Source: Humulus lupulus
Taxonomy: Eukaryota > Streptophyta > Magnoliopsida > Rosales > Cannabaceae
Length of the DNA: 64,000 bases
Assembly (NCBI RefSeq): GCF_963169125.1
Contig: NC_084793.1
Location: 229,898,360 to 229,962,359, forward strand
Reading direction: 5' to 3'
Below the pieces are notes generated by a model. The model was given only the letters and a program-made list of their open reading frames with translations, was not told where the DNA came from and searched no databases. This document shows positions 1 to 11,239 of this stretch, in pieces (position 1 is the first letter of the stretch; each line of letters opens with the position of its first letter). The translations under genes were made by a program, and so were the position numbers.

Positions 1-1939
1 ATAAGCCATTCATCTCAATATTAAACAAGCTATAAACAACTGACAACAAAGATAACATATCAATATTCATCATACAATACTCAGGGTCGACGCCCTTAGG
101 CCGAACCCTCTATTTAACCCACTATCTTCGGCTCACTTAGGTCGAGCCCAGTGTTTAGCCCACTGACTCTGGCCCGCTTAAGCCGAGCTCAATGATTATT
201 TAGCTGTCCTTGGCTACCAATGGTCGAGCCGCGTCCTGTGCGGAAATATCAGTTTCGGCACTCTTAGGCCGTTTATTTCAAGCTCACATGGCATATCACA
301 ATCACACAACATATGCCTTCAAATACAGGGAATCTCAGTCCCACACAGTCACATAAGGGTGCAGTTTTCTTACCTTTAATTTCGAGTGCTTTAGTTACTA
401 TGAACGACCCTCGAGCATGATCCCATTCTGAGCCCTAGCGTACACCTAGTCACAATCCATAAATGGTACTTCGATGAGTTTAAATTCCAAAGGACAATCC
501 TGGGACCAAACTCACGCTATCGGGACCTCTAATTCTACCAAACGAAGTGGTGAAACCGTCCCCCGAGCCCCCAAGCAAAAACCCTCAAAATTATCCAAAA
601 ACCATGTTCTGAAAGCTGAGTAGCACTACAACGCTACCTGATGGGCGCTACAGCACTAGAGTTAGAGACTCCAGCCCCCCAAGAACGCAGCCTAGCCCTG
701 TAGCACTCCCAACCTAGCGCTACAGCGCTGCTACCAAAACATGCAAATTTTCTGGGCTTCTCCCTTCGCATCTCCTGAGCCAAAGATCCAAAAATCCTCC
801 CCAAACCTCAGCCAAACTCAAAATTGAACCCATAACTCACTATAGCTCACCCAGAATACCCAATAACACCAAAACTTGGCTAACAACCTCATCAAACACA
901 GAAATCAAAATTGAGCTTTAAAGCTCAAGAACACTAACTAAAACCAGGAAACCCAAGACAATTAAGGCAAGAAATTGTTACCTTAGTTGGATGAATCTGA
1001 CCCTAGGTTGCCTTCAGTGCCCTTCCAAGCATTAATTCCTCCAATTCCCAAGCTTAAGTCCTTAAACTTCCATCCAAAATCCAAACTCAGAAATTAACCT
1101 CAACAAAAAATCAACAAACTCAAAATCCTTAAACCTTACCTCAACTTGGGAGCTAAATTTCCAGCTGAACTCCTTCAATTACTCCAAAGATCACAGCCCC
1201 AAAGCCTAGCCTAAACTCCTCTTGAATTCTTAGCTTCAAAGTCCGCAAGGGAGAGTGAGAGAGGGAAAACCGTGAGAGAGAAAGATGGGTGAGCTAAGTG
1301 TTTTCTGTTTCTTTCTTTTCCTTCACTACTTCTACCACTTTCTCCTATAATCTAAAAGAAAGCCGAGTATATCAAGTATATCTTCTAATAACCAAAAGAC
1401 CCTTTTGCCCTTCCAATTAAAACTAAGCCTTTTAATCAATCTAAAGGTATATTAGTCATTTGATCCCAATTCCCGCTAATTCTTCTAGTGTTCCTAATAT
1501 TTACCACCTAAATCCCGTCATCTAATTAATCACCCATTATTTTTCCTCAATTTCTAAAAATTCCCAATATATATTCTAAATTCTCGAAAATACCCCTAGG
1601 CTCCCCCGAGCCGAGTATTCGTTCCCATTGTGACCTTTTTGCTAATTGCTCACTAGGATCGCCTCGTATCGAATAATCCAAATACATCCACATAATAATG
1701 TGGTCTCGCACTAATATCACATATATATATATATTCACATTTATGCCCTCAATGGGCCAAAATTACAAATATGCCCTTATAAGCTAAACAGGGCCCACAT
1801 GCATATCTAATACTCATAAACATGCATTTCACATATCCATATAATCATGCATATCATATAATCATACATAAACCAATTATGCCCTCCAGCCATGCTAATC
1901 AAGGCCCTTAAGCCTTGTTAGTGATATTGGGTCGTTACA
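1..1939 (-). mobile_element. LTR of 'family A', minus orientation, left end outside window
   Basis: The reverse complement of the right end begins TGTAACGACCCAATATC and then runs through a segment with AAGGCTTA, GATTAG and GGAGGGTAATAATTG-like blocks. These align with the start of the solo LTR at 3935. No coding capacity is seen. It contains a GC-rich block at about 640-735 with repeated GCGCTAC and AGCGCT motifs. The LTR abuts copia-derived sequence at 1940. Only about 1.94 kb of an expected 2.35 kb lies in the window, so whether it belongs to a full element or is a solo LTR cannot be told here. Confidence 0.75.
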
Positions 1940-3934
1940 ATTTATTACATGGAGAGAATAATTCTTAAGAAACCATTGTGATAGAAGAATATCCAAAAGA
2001 GGCATCTTCAAAGGTTGTTGAGCAACTAAAAATGCCTAGAAGAAGCCAACGACTTAAAGAGTTAGGATCAAGTGAGACTTGTTCTCAAGTTGATTTTTTG
2101 TACCTAGTAGAAGGAAACCTTGAAGAATTCATCAGGAAAATTCCTATGGTTCTTCAAGTAGAGGATGATCCTAAGAACTATCAAGAAGCTATGTCTTCAA
2201 GAGACTTCACTTTTTGGAGATAGGTAATACACGGTGAAATAGATTCAATAATGGCTAACCACACTTGAGAATTGGTTGACCTTCCACAATGCTCTAAACC
2301 AATTGGGTGTAAGTGGGTATTTCACATAAAATATCACACCGATGGTACCCTACAAACATTCAAGTCTAGGCTAGTAGCCAAGGGTTTTAAACAAAAAGAA
2401 GGGATTAATAATTTTGACACTTATGCACCAATTGCTAGGACAATCTCAATTGGAGTTTTGTTTGCATTATCATAAATATATGACCTCTATGTTCATCAAA
2501 TAGATGTCAAGAGGACTTTTCTAAATGGAGACCTTGATGAGGAGGTCTATATGCAACAATTAGAGGGTTTCTTTCTAAGAGGAAATGAACATAAAGTGTA
2601 CAAGCTTGTGAAATCATTATATGGTTTGAAACAAGCCCCAAAACAATGGCATGAGAAATTTGACCAAGCCATTGTTTCTAATGGGTTTAGGTATAACAAT
2701 TGAGACAAGTGCTTATATTCTAAGACTTGTGATAAAACTATAATCTTAGTATGTCTATATATATATGTTGATTATAAGCAATGACATGAAAGGCTTCTTA
2801 GATGATAAGAAGTTTCTTTCTTCCACATTTCAAATGAAGGACCTTGAAGATGTCGATACCATCTTAGGTATCAAAGCTAAAAGAAATAGTGGGGGCTATA
2901 TCTTATGTCAACACACTATGTAGACAAAGTGATTGAAAAGTCATCTTAAAATCAAGGAATCAAATACACTATTCGATACAAGTGTAAACCTTGAAAAAAA
3001 TGAATGAAGAATGGTGGCTCAATTAGAGTATGCACGTGCAATACGAAGTTTAATATATGCCACGCATTGTACAATAGCAGATATTGCATTTGCGGTGAGT
3101 AAACAACGTAGGTTTATTAGCAATCCAAGTATCCAACATTGGACGACTATTGAGATAGTTCTAGGATACCATAAAAGGACCAAGAACCTTAGTCTTCACT
3201 ATTCAAAGTTTCCTAGGGTACTTGAAGGGTACTCTAACGCAAGTTGAATAACAAGTGTAGAAGATAATCTCTCCATAACCGGTTGGGTATTCACACTAGA
3301 AGGTGGTTCGGTTTTTTGGAGCTCAAAGAAAAAAAATTGCATTTCACACTTAACCATGGAATCTGAGTTCATAGCTCTAGTGGCTACCACAAAAAAAGGC
3401 CAAATGATCAAAGGATCTCATGTTGGGCATCCCCATCATAAATGAGAAAGTGTCAACTATCTTAATCCATTGTGGTATTCAAACAACACTAGCTAGAGAT
3501 TACAATAGTGTATACAATGAGAAGTCTAGACATATTAGTCTTAGACATGATTATGTGAGACAATTGATTCAAGATGGAATCATCTCTATACCTTATGTGA
3601 GATCTAGTGAGAATTTAGCAAAACCCTTTACAAAGCCCCTCACAAAGGACTTGGTGAGTTCTACTACAAAAGGGGTGGGGTTGACACTTTTAGAATAAAA
3701 TTTACCAATGAAGGCAACCCAACTCAAAAATAGGGAAACCAAATCTAGAATTCAATGGGTAGAAAAAAATCATTTATAAGTGCATATATGCAACAATAAC
3801 CCAAAATTAAGGTCTCGTCCAAGTGTATAGTGTTGGTTGTCATTAGAAAAAAAGGTTAAGCTTGAGAAGCTTTTAATGGAGTTAAGTTGAGTGCATCAAG
3901 CATCTATAAATGAGACATAGATGCTATAAGAATT
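1940..3934 (+). pseudogene. Ty1/copia pol remnant (reverse transcriptase and RNase H)
   Basis: Translated pieces in order match plant copia polyproteins. A linker with RRSQRLKE lies at about 2040. The RT start has GCKWVFHIKYHTDGT and RLVAKGF at 2290-2400, followed by NGDLDEEVYM and SLYGLKQAPKQWHEKF at 2530-2665. The RNase H region has SLIYATHCTIADIAFAV, TGWVFTLEGGSVFWSS and ESEFIAL at 3040-3380. The C-terminal end of pol, with FTKPLTKDLV and GVGL, is near 3620-3685. In-frame stops (for example at 2476, 2701 and 3246) and frame changes show it is dead. The gag, protease and integrase parts are missing, and a family-A LTR abuts the left end. The element continues for about 220 noncoding bases after the solo LTR at 3935-6281. 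Confidence 0.85.
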
Positions 3935-6281
3935 TGTAATGTCCCAAGTTCCCTAATAAGGCTTAGTGCCCTGATTAGGGGACTAGGAGGGTAATAATTG
4001 ATGTAATTGCGTTATTATGTGAGTTATATTATAATATGATTGTATTTGCATGTTTAGGTGTATTAACCATGCATGTGGGCCCGTTTCTTATTACAATGAC
4101 ATTTTCGTAATTTTGGCCTGTTGATGGCATACTTGTATATATATGCGTCATATTGATTGAGACCACATTATTATGTGGACATATTTGAGTTGTTCAACAT
4201 GAGACGATCCTAGCGAGCAAAGTAGCGATTTAGTCATAACGAGGTTAAATACTTGGCTCGGGGTGAACCTAGGGTTATTTTGGTAATTTAGTACGTTATC
4301 AGGTTGATCAGATAATGAGAAATTATTTGGTAATTATTTGAGGATATTGGAAGTAACGGGAATCATGAGACGTTAATTGGGATTAGCGGAAAAGGTGTCA
4401 ATGACGGTTTTGCCCTTGAGGGCATCAGAGAGTAAGCTAAAGGGGCAAAGGGTATTTTAGTAATTTCTTGACTAAGGGATAGAATTACCCAGCCAACCCA
4501 GAACCTAGTAGACTCCAAAAAGAACACTCTCAGCCCTCACACATTCTCTCTCTTGCTACTCTCTCTCTCTCTTATAGCACTTGAGGTGTTTTTGAATTTT
4601 GAAGAAGAAGGGCTCAAAATTGGGATATTGAAGCTAGAATTTGGGCTAAGGGGTAGCTTAGTATTGAAACCTAACATTTTGAGGTAAGAATTCTCTTTGT
4701 TTTGCTATTAATCTCTTATGTTCTTGAGGTGTTCTTGAGCTTTGAAGCTCAAGTTTGGATTTTGAGTTTTAGTGGGAGTTTGGGTGAGTTTTTGGTGTCC
4801 ATGTGTTACTTAGGTTGAATTATACTAGTTTTGGAACTCATTTCTGGTTATGGTTGGCAATTGGGGTGGATTTTGATGGCTTGAATTCAGAGAAAATGCA
4901 TTTCTGGGCTCACACGGTAGCAGCCCTGCGCTATGCAGAGGAGGACTTGGGGCTCTCTATTTAGGTTAGGGCTCCCCTGCCCTTGTGTTGGGCGCCCCTG
5001 CGCTATTCATGAGAAGTCCTAGGGGGCTCTCTGACTTGGTTGGGTGCCCCTGCCCTATACCAACTTTAGCAAGCCCCATTTTTAGAGCTTGGGAATGTTT
5101 TGGGGGCTCGGGGGATGGTTCCACCACCCCGTTGGGTGGGATTGGAAGTGCCGAGAGCATGGGATTTGTCCCGTAGTTTGTTTTTGGGATTGAATCTTAA
5201 TGAGGATATTACTTATGGTTGTGACTAGGTTACTGCTAGGGCTCGGGGTAGGATCGTGCTCGAGGGTCGTTTAATCTATCCGATGCTTGCATCAGAGGTA
5301 AGAAAACTGCACCCAATACATGATATATGTGAATAGAGCTTGGCCCAATTGTGAGATATATTTATGGTTAGAGCTCGGGCCCCTTTAAATGTGCATGATT
5401 ATGATTATGCCTGTGGTGTTTGAATAAGCATGCTTGAATGCTCTGTATTTGTATAATTGTTAAATGGTGTATGCTTATTTGCATTATCTGATTGAAAAGC
5501 ATTGACTTATAAGTCAAGGGCGGTAGTAGCGCACTGAGCACTGGTCGTTATGATTAGGCCTAATCAGGAGCGTGACATACGCTTGTCCGACCCAATGGTC
5601 ATTGGAAAATTAAAGTGCTAGGTACGCTGGGCCAACTCCAAGGCTGGTTATACAGAGGATAAGGCAATGGGCCCCGGGGTGACTCCATGGTCCCATATCC
5701 TAGGGCACTGGGCCTCAATATGACTTATTAGTCAGTTAATTAGGGCAACGGGCCCCGATATGACGTTGTACTCATTTATATGAATAGGGTTATTACTGCT
5801 AGACATGTTTATTATGATTATGTAATATGTTATTAACTGCTTATGAGCATGTTTGAGTTTTCTTGCTGGGTCCTGGCTCACAGGTGCTATATGGTGAGGT
5901 AAGGGGAAAGGGAAGCTAGACCAGCCATGAGTTGGAGAGTTTTGGTGGCGACGTGTACATATGCGGCTACTCGACCACCACGGTTGGGGTCTCTTAGAAG
6001 AACTAGGGTCAAACCCTATTTTGCCGCTTAGGTCGACTGTTTGTAACTTTTGAGTTTTAATTACCCTTTTGGAACTGTAAACAACTTTGTAAATGTTTAT
6101 TTTGGCATCCCATATACGAACTTAACTTTTTAATGAAATGACTATTCCTTTCATCCAAAAATTTTAACCATAAGTGGTTAATCACGTTTAGTTGCACGTT
6201 TATGGCCAAATGACTCGATTAGTGAGTCTATCACTATTTAAAATACACAATGTAACAGTCTTGGCTATCCAAGGCATTACA
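3935..6281 (+). mobile_element. Solo LTR of family A, 2347 bp
   Basis: It starts TGTAATGTCCCAAG and ends AAGGCATTACA, a TG...CA unit with short inverted ends. The flanking pentamers are GAATT (3930-3934) and AAATT (6282-6286), a target-site duplication with one mismatch. No gag or pol is attached and copia-derived DNA continues on both sides, so this is a solo LTR left by LTR-LTR recombination. Its length is almost the same as the family-A copy split around the Tat element (2343 bp). Short frames inside it (4966-5176) are not genes. Orientation is by convention, because no internal region is present. Confidence 0.85.
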
Positions 6282-6503
6282 AAATTCACCTATGTTAAAT
6301 TATAGGTGATGTCACCTCTCATGGGAAGTTTGGAGTCTCTCTCGAGATAGTTCACGAATGGATGATCACATGGCCATAACAGTGCTAAGCATGTAAGAGG
6401 GAAAATCAAGATTCAAGTGGAGGTGTCTGAGGTGTTATCGATATTGTCAAATGGAATAATTGGTTCAATGCCTCAAGCAACCATGTATTTCACTGAAACC
6501 TTG
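6282..6503 (+). other. Noncoding copia-derived flank
   Basis: This stretch resumes the sequence interrupted by the solo LTR at 3935-6281 and ends where the Tat-type LTR begins. No reading frame or repeat is recognised in it. It is probably 3' noncoding or LTR sequence of the copia remnant, but no second copia LTR is in the window to prove that. Confidence 0.4.
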
Positions 6504-7265
6504 TGTTGATGCAGTTTTTTGCCAACAATGGATTACGAAATCTGACAATAGAGATATTACGCTTTTTTACTAAACCGTGATTGAACAAATGGAAGATATC
6601 ACAACCACTCACACTTTTACATGGTTCAGTGGTTAAAATTCACCTAGTCCACGAGACAATCTTATTAATCTCTTTAGGGCTCTTTGTGAAATTTTTCTTG
6701 ATACTTTCAGCAGAGTTTTTGTATATCAAGAATCGATCCCTTTTTCTATCCATTCCCCTAGTATTTATAGATGGTTTTCCTGGACAACTTTGGGTAACCG
6801 CGTACATAAATATGGTATATAATAAATTCAGATAACCTCCCAACATAGGGATACGATTGCCTATGGAATTTACATTTGTTATCTCAGGTAATAAATGTGT
6901 AATAAAATATGGGCATGATCGTATAAGGAATCTCCAAGTCTTTTGGGATCCTTCCCTGTGCATCATGACCAAGCTTCTGCGAGCTAGTCACTTCCTTCGA
7001 GTTGAATGCCTCAGAACTAACCTATCCTGACACCAGCTAAGTTCAAAGTTCCAAAGAAGGCGATCTGGCCATCACACATCTCGAACTAGGTTGTTAGTGC
7101 AAGAGGCAATTTGAAGATTATCTGGTTGTTGTAAGCTATCAAGTTGAACTCGAGCTTCTCACTCCAGATTTAGCTAGATATTCTATCTGTACACTTTCTC
7201 CATGCACTTATCTACTAGTTGTACCCTGTGCTGAATGGTTCGGTTCGTATTTATTTTGGGGTACA
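6504..7265 (-). mobile_element. LTR of an old Tat-type gypsy element (3' LTR, minus orientation)
   Basis: It begins TGTTGATGCAGTTTTTTGCCAA and ends GGGGTACA. The start is clearly related to TGTTGACGCGGTTCTTCGCCAA at 26155, and the length (762 bp) is close to that copy's 748 bp. It is followed at once by a C-rich tract, the complement of a polypurine tract, then by promoter and antisense-gene sequence in the same order as in the 26155-38762 element. The sequence is heavily diverged from that younger copy. Confidence 0.7.
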
Positions 7266-7300
7266 AAATTCCCTCCCCCCCCCCCCCCATAAGCTCCTAC
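7266..7300 (-). other. Polypurine tract of the old Tat element, expanded poly-G
   Basis: On the minus strand a run of about 15 G residues, followed by GAGGGAATTT, lies directly against the LTR. The younger copy has GAGCTTGGGGGCAGA in the same place (26903-26917). The purine run fixes the minus orientation of the element. The long mononucleotide run probably expanded after insertion. Confidence 0.6.
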
Positions 7301-7552
7301 TCGTGCATGACGTCACCTCTGACTCGCATAGTAGGGCTTTTAGGCCTCTGTTATATGAAATCGTGCCCACCCACTACTCGAGTGTGAAACACGTGTCATT
7401 TTGTAATAGGTAACTATTAGGGTTTCAAGTGGTGTGACAACTGTTCTGTCAGCTTTTTGTTGCCGCAAGGGTTATTTAATCTAGGACCTTGGATCCCAAG
7501 CTGAACTAATCGGGTGGCCCAGATGAGTTCCCAAAGTTTACGTATAAATAAG

Positions 7553-7560
7553 AGAAACAA
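7553..7560 (+). promoter_or_regulatory. TATA box of the antisense gene (old copy)
   Basis: TATAAATA lies after TTTACG, the same context as TTTACGCATATAAAAAG in the younger copy. A CT-rich leader and a consensus splice donor (CTGTAAGTAT, GT at 7709) follow. A 5'-UTR intron ending CACCAG at 8236 is inferred. The promoter is antisense to gag-pol. Confidence 0.5.
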
Positions 7561-8248
7561 GCCTGAACCTCACCACCTTTGCATTAAAAAAATTTCATTT
7601 TCCTTCTCAAAACACCTTCAAAACCTTCGATGTTCCCTCATTCTCCAGAAGCTTTGAGGTTACTATCTTTGGGGCTGTCATCACTTCCCTCGACCGAACA
7701 TCTAATCTGTAAGTATCTCTATATCCAGTTGAAATTTCATATTCTTATTTTTCAATAAGTTTTATGAAAATTTCCAGTATAATTTCTTACTTCGGTTATT
7801 TTTTAGTTTAATATGGGTTTTTGTTAGGCCAAAAACAATAGTACTAGGTCTGATTAGAAATAATGTGTATAAAGAAATGGGTAATTTTCTGGGTTTTGAA
7901 AGAGGACCGTCTGAGTATGTGTGTACAAATTTGAGGGTTTATAGGTTCAGTTCTGGGTAGCTTAAGGGTTACGATTTCTCGAGCGATTTTGCATTAAACC
8001 GCTTTCCAAAAAGGTATTGTGTCTGACACGCGGATCCCGAAGTATCAAGGGATTTCCCAAGTTTACAGTACGTGGATATTGAATGCGCGTGAACACACGC
8101 GTTGTTGCTAGGGTAAATCTTAGCTCGTATATCTCTTAAGTTGAATAGATTGAATTTAAACTCTCGGGTCACCATACCTTTATCGTTGTAACAAGGTTTT
8201 ATCTATATCGCCTCTAACATGATGCTTTGTCACCAGTCAAGCTAAATC

Positions 8249-9308
8249 ATGGCCCACCAGAAGAAGTCAGTCGCGAGCTCTTCTTCCCAAAGCAAGAGTA
8301 AGGGTAAGTAGATTGCATCTGAGACCCTTATTCCCCACTTCGGCCTAGTGATGGATAGGGAGATCGTAGTTGACCCCAACGCCATTTTTGAGGTTGAGCG
8401 CATTGAATCCCGAATAAAGACTCAAGGCAAGGTGAATAAAATTTTGCTGAGTCACGGGATCAAATTGGGGTCTGAGGGTCTTGTTGTCCGTCCTTTGCTG
8501 GAAGGAGAGCGGAGCTCCACTCCACTTCAGGATGACTTCGGGGCTTGGAGTGACGAGCATTTGAAGGCAGGTGCCTTTCTCCCTTTGGACCAGTACTTCG
8601 TAGATTTTTTGAACTAGGTCAAAATGGCACTATTCCAGCTTCCCCCTAATTTGTATTGGCTTTTGGAGAGGCTTAAATATCTATTCTTGAAGCACAAGTG
8701 GGAGGTTCCCACTCCAACCGACATCATGTAATTCTTTTGCCTCAAAGCCAACCCCGAACAGAAGGGGCGAGGTGATAGCTTCTGCTACCTCGCCAGATTC
8801 CCCAATACGGCCTCTGTCATCAACCTCCCCAGCCACTCGAATAACTACAGGAATCAATTCTTCATGTCAAACGGGTTCAAGAACTGCACCCATCGGCATT
8901 TAAACCGTCCTCGTAAGTTTAATATCTCCTTTAACTTTGTACTTAAATTCTTTTTTAATCAAGTTTTAACATATTCTGATTTAGTTGTTACTTTGTGCAA
9001 CTATATATAAGAGAACGGGGTGGTCAGACACTACCATGGTGGCCTGCAAATTGATCTGGAAAGATAAGACACTACCCTTGCACGCCAATATGAGACGTTG
9101 GCTCGTATTCCTGCCAAGGAGAAGGACTTCCAGATGGTAGTTAATGACACTACCATGGCAACCTACAAAATGATTCGGAAAGATCAGATACTGGCCATCA
9201 GAGCTCGAGGTCCTCCCCCCGAGCTCCCTCCTCCCAAGCTCCATCCACCTTAAGAACTCATCCTTTCCATTGAAGACGTTGAAGAATAAAAGGAGGTCGC
9301 ACAGCTAG
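8249..9308 (+). pseudogene. Antisense ORF of old Tat element, 5' part (gypsy-type 'transposase 28'-like)
   Basis: The ATG at 8249 follows the predicted acceptor at 8236. The translation can be followed through VDPNAIFEVERIESRI, the block AWSDEHLKAGAFLPLDQYF at about 8546-8602, EVPTPTDIM, and FCLKANPEQKGRGDSFCYLA at about 8727-8790. It parallels the gene at 27909-30655 of the younger element. Stops at about 8308, 8615 and 8728 make it a pseudogene. A donor-like CGTAAGTTT at about 8911 matches the intron position of the younger copy. The chromovirus at 9309 interrupts it, and the gene resumes at 19080. The family resembles plant proteins annotated as 'putative gypsy type transposon'; that assignment is from memory of the motif pattern. 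Confidence 0.65.
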
Positions 9309-11216
9309 TGTACTGCCCCGACTAATTCTAGACTTCGGACCATTAAAAACTAGTAAGACATAGCTACTAACTTGAATATAGATATATAAAAAATAAGATA
9401 ACTTTATTTAAAATCCAAAATATTGTGCCAAATACAAAGGAAAGTATGAAATATAAAATATGGTATGGGTACCCATTGTTTAGTACATAAAAACATAAAA
9501 TATAAACTTAAATCAATTGTTAAAAACTATGTGCGAAAATACATAGAAACATAAATCAAAAGACTTAAAAACAATGTCATCCTCAATCTTCCAGCAGTTT
9601 CAATCCATTCATCCTCAACACATATGCCAAGCTGCCACGAATCTTTTCCGCATTCCATGTTCATTTTCCTGCATCATGCTAAAAAGAAAAGAATGAGCCT
9701 AATGCCCAGCAAGGAAAATCTACTAACAACATATATCATAAATCATAAAACCATCTAGGTCCTTAGTCTACTAATCAAGGTAGGTTATATTACAAGGTGG
9801 TATATGATAACCCATCTAGGTCCTCTGTCTACTAATCGAGGTAGGGTAAATCATAACTCTAAACTACGATAATGATAAAAATTCTTGGGGTTTGCTATCT
9901 AAGCAACTATAAGCCCCAAGTGACTACAAAACATATTTATACATATATACAAAGCACATATCATAGCATGAAACATATCAAAACATATAAACACATATAA
10001 TCTATCCCATTTTCCTTACCAAAAATCGGGATATGGAGACAAGAACGGGATTTGGAACACTCCTAAAATCAACAGTAAAACCATGAGAGAAAAAAGAAAA
10101 CTAAACCATCAAAGAAGAAACTTACTAAAAAGAACCTTAAGTTTCAAGAAACTTATACACCTAACCAAGAATCATAAACAAGAGTTAGGATCTGAAAGAA
10201 AATGGAATAAAAGAACTATGAAGATCTGAACTTAAGAACATGAATACCTTCAATGATCTTATGACTTGATCTATACCTCGATACTGAAATAACTCTATAT
10301 CTTACTTCCCATGTGTTTAGAAAAGCTTAGATTGGAAAAGCTTTTATCCCAAAATCCAAGTGTTTCTCTTTATAGTAATCTTAGCAGCTTGGAGGCGCTG
10401 AACAATGCTTGAATGATGAGTGAAATGGCTGAGTACTAGGTCTTATTTATAGAGTTTAACGAGTGAAACTAACCCTTTTTAATTTGAATAAATAAATGAA
10501 TATAAAATTAAATAGATTTGAATTTTCGTTCAACAGATGCCCATAACTCGCTCAAAATCGTTCAAAGGCAGGTCCAAGTGGTTAAGGCTATTTTTAAAAA
10601 TTTAAAACCTCAAGCTTTCAAAAATGTGTGCCAGGGGCGATATATCGCCTACCCTGGGCGATATATCGCCTAGACCTATATCTTGAGCCTCGTTCATTCA
10701 TTCGTGCGAAGTTGACGTGTTTTCTGTATCTCTCGTAGGTGATATATCGACTGCTATAGCTGCGATATATCGACATACGTTGATATATCAAACACGTATT
10801 TGCACTTTTTCAGCATATTTTGAATTGATTAAACAGCTTTGACAGAGTCAAAACGTGATCCTAACAACTGCTGGAAGGTTCAAGAGCATCTAGATCTTTC
10901 TTTTATTTAAATTATTCATCAAAAATACTTAAATCCTTAATAAACATGATTATGGCAAGTGTCATGCTCTTATTAATTCTATCTAAACCTTAGGTTATAA
11001 TAAATATATTTCTAGGATCAGCAATATTAATCAAACCTTATGTTATAATTAATATTTCTAAACTATAGGTTAAACTTATAAAATTCATAACTGTTGCTAT
11101 GAGTTTCCAACTAATTCCCAGCTTGAACCAAAATCCACGGAAACTAACATACAACAAACTAATACTAGATACTACTACTACTACTATCTAGCTAAGTAAA
11201 ATTCTGGGACACTACA
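9309..11216 (-). mobile_element. 3' LTR of the chromovirus, 1908 bp
   Basis: On the plus strand it runs from TGTACTGCCCCGAC to GGGACACTACA. It matches the 5' LTR at 17076-19079 along its length, but lacks about 100 bp that are present in that copy near 17510-17610. It includes two copies of the 14-base palindrome GGCGATATATCGCC at 10636-10649 and 10657-10670. A TATA box (CTATAAATA on the minus strand) lies at about 10443-10452. Confidence 0.85.
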
Positions 11217-11236
11217 ATTCTCCCCTACTTAAAAGA
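11217..11236 (-). other. Polypurine tract of the chromovirus
   Basis: Read on the minus strand, TTTTAAGTAGGGGAGAAT lies directly before the LTR start TGTAGTGTCCC. A near-identical tract (CAGTAGGGGAGAAT) is found beside the related truncated element at 22806-22819. This is the expected priming site for plus-strand DNA synthesis. Confidence 0.75.
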
Positions 11237-11239
11237 ATT

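Noticed and set aside
4966..5176. Overlapping short open frames on both strands
   Set aside because: They lie in the GC-rich variable block of a solo LTR and have no similarity or conserved start.
6581..6972. Open frames on both strands at 6581-6835 and 6640-6972
   Set aside because: They lie inside the old Tat-type LTR, which is noncoding in the related copies.
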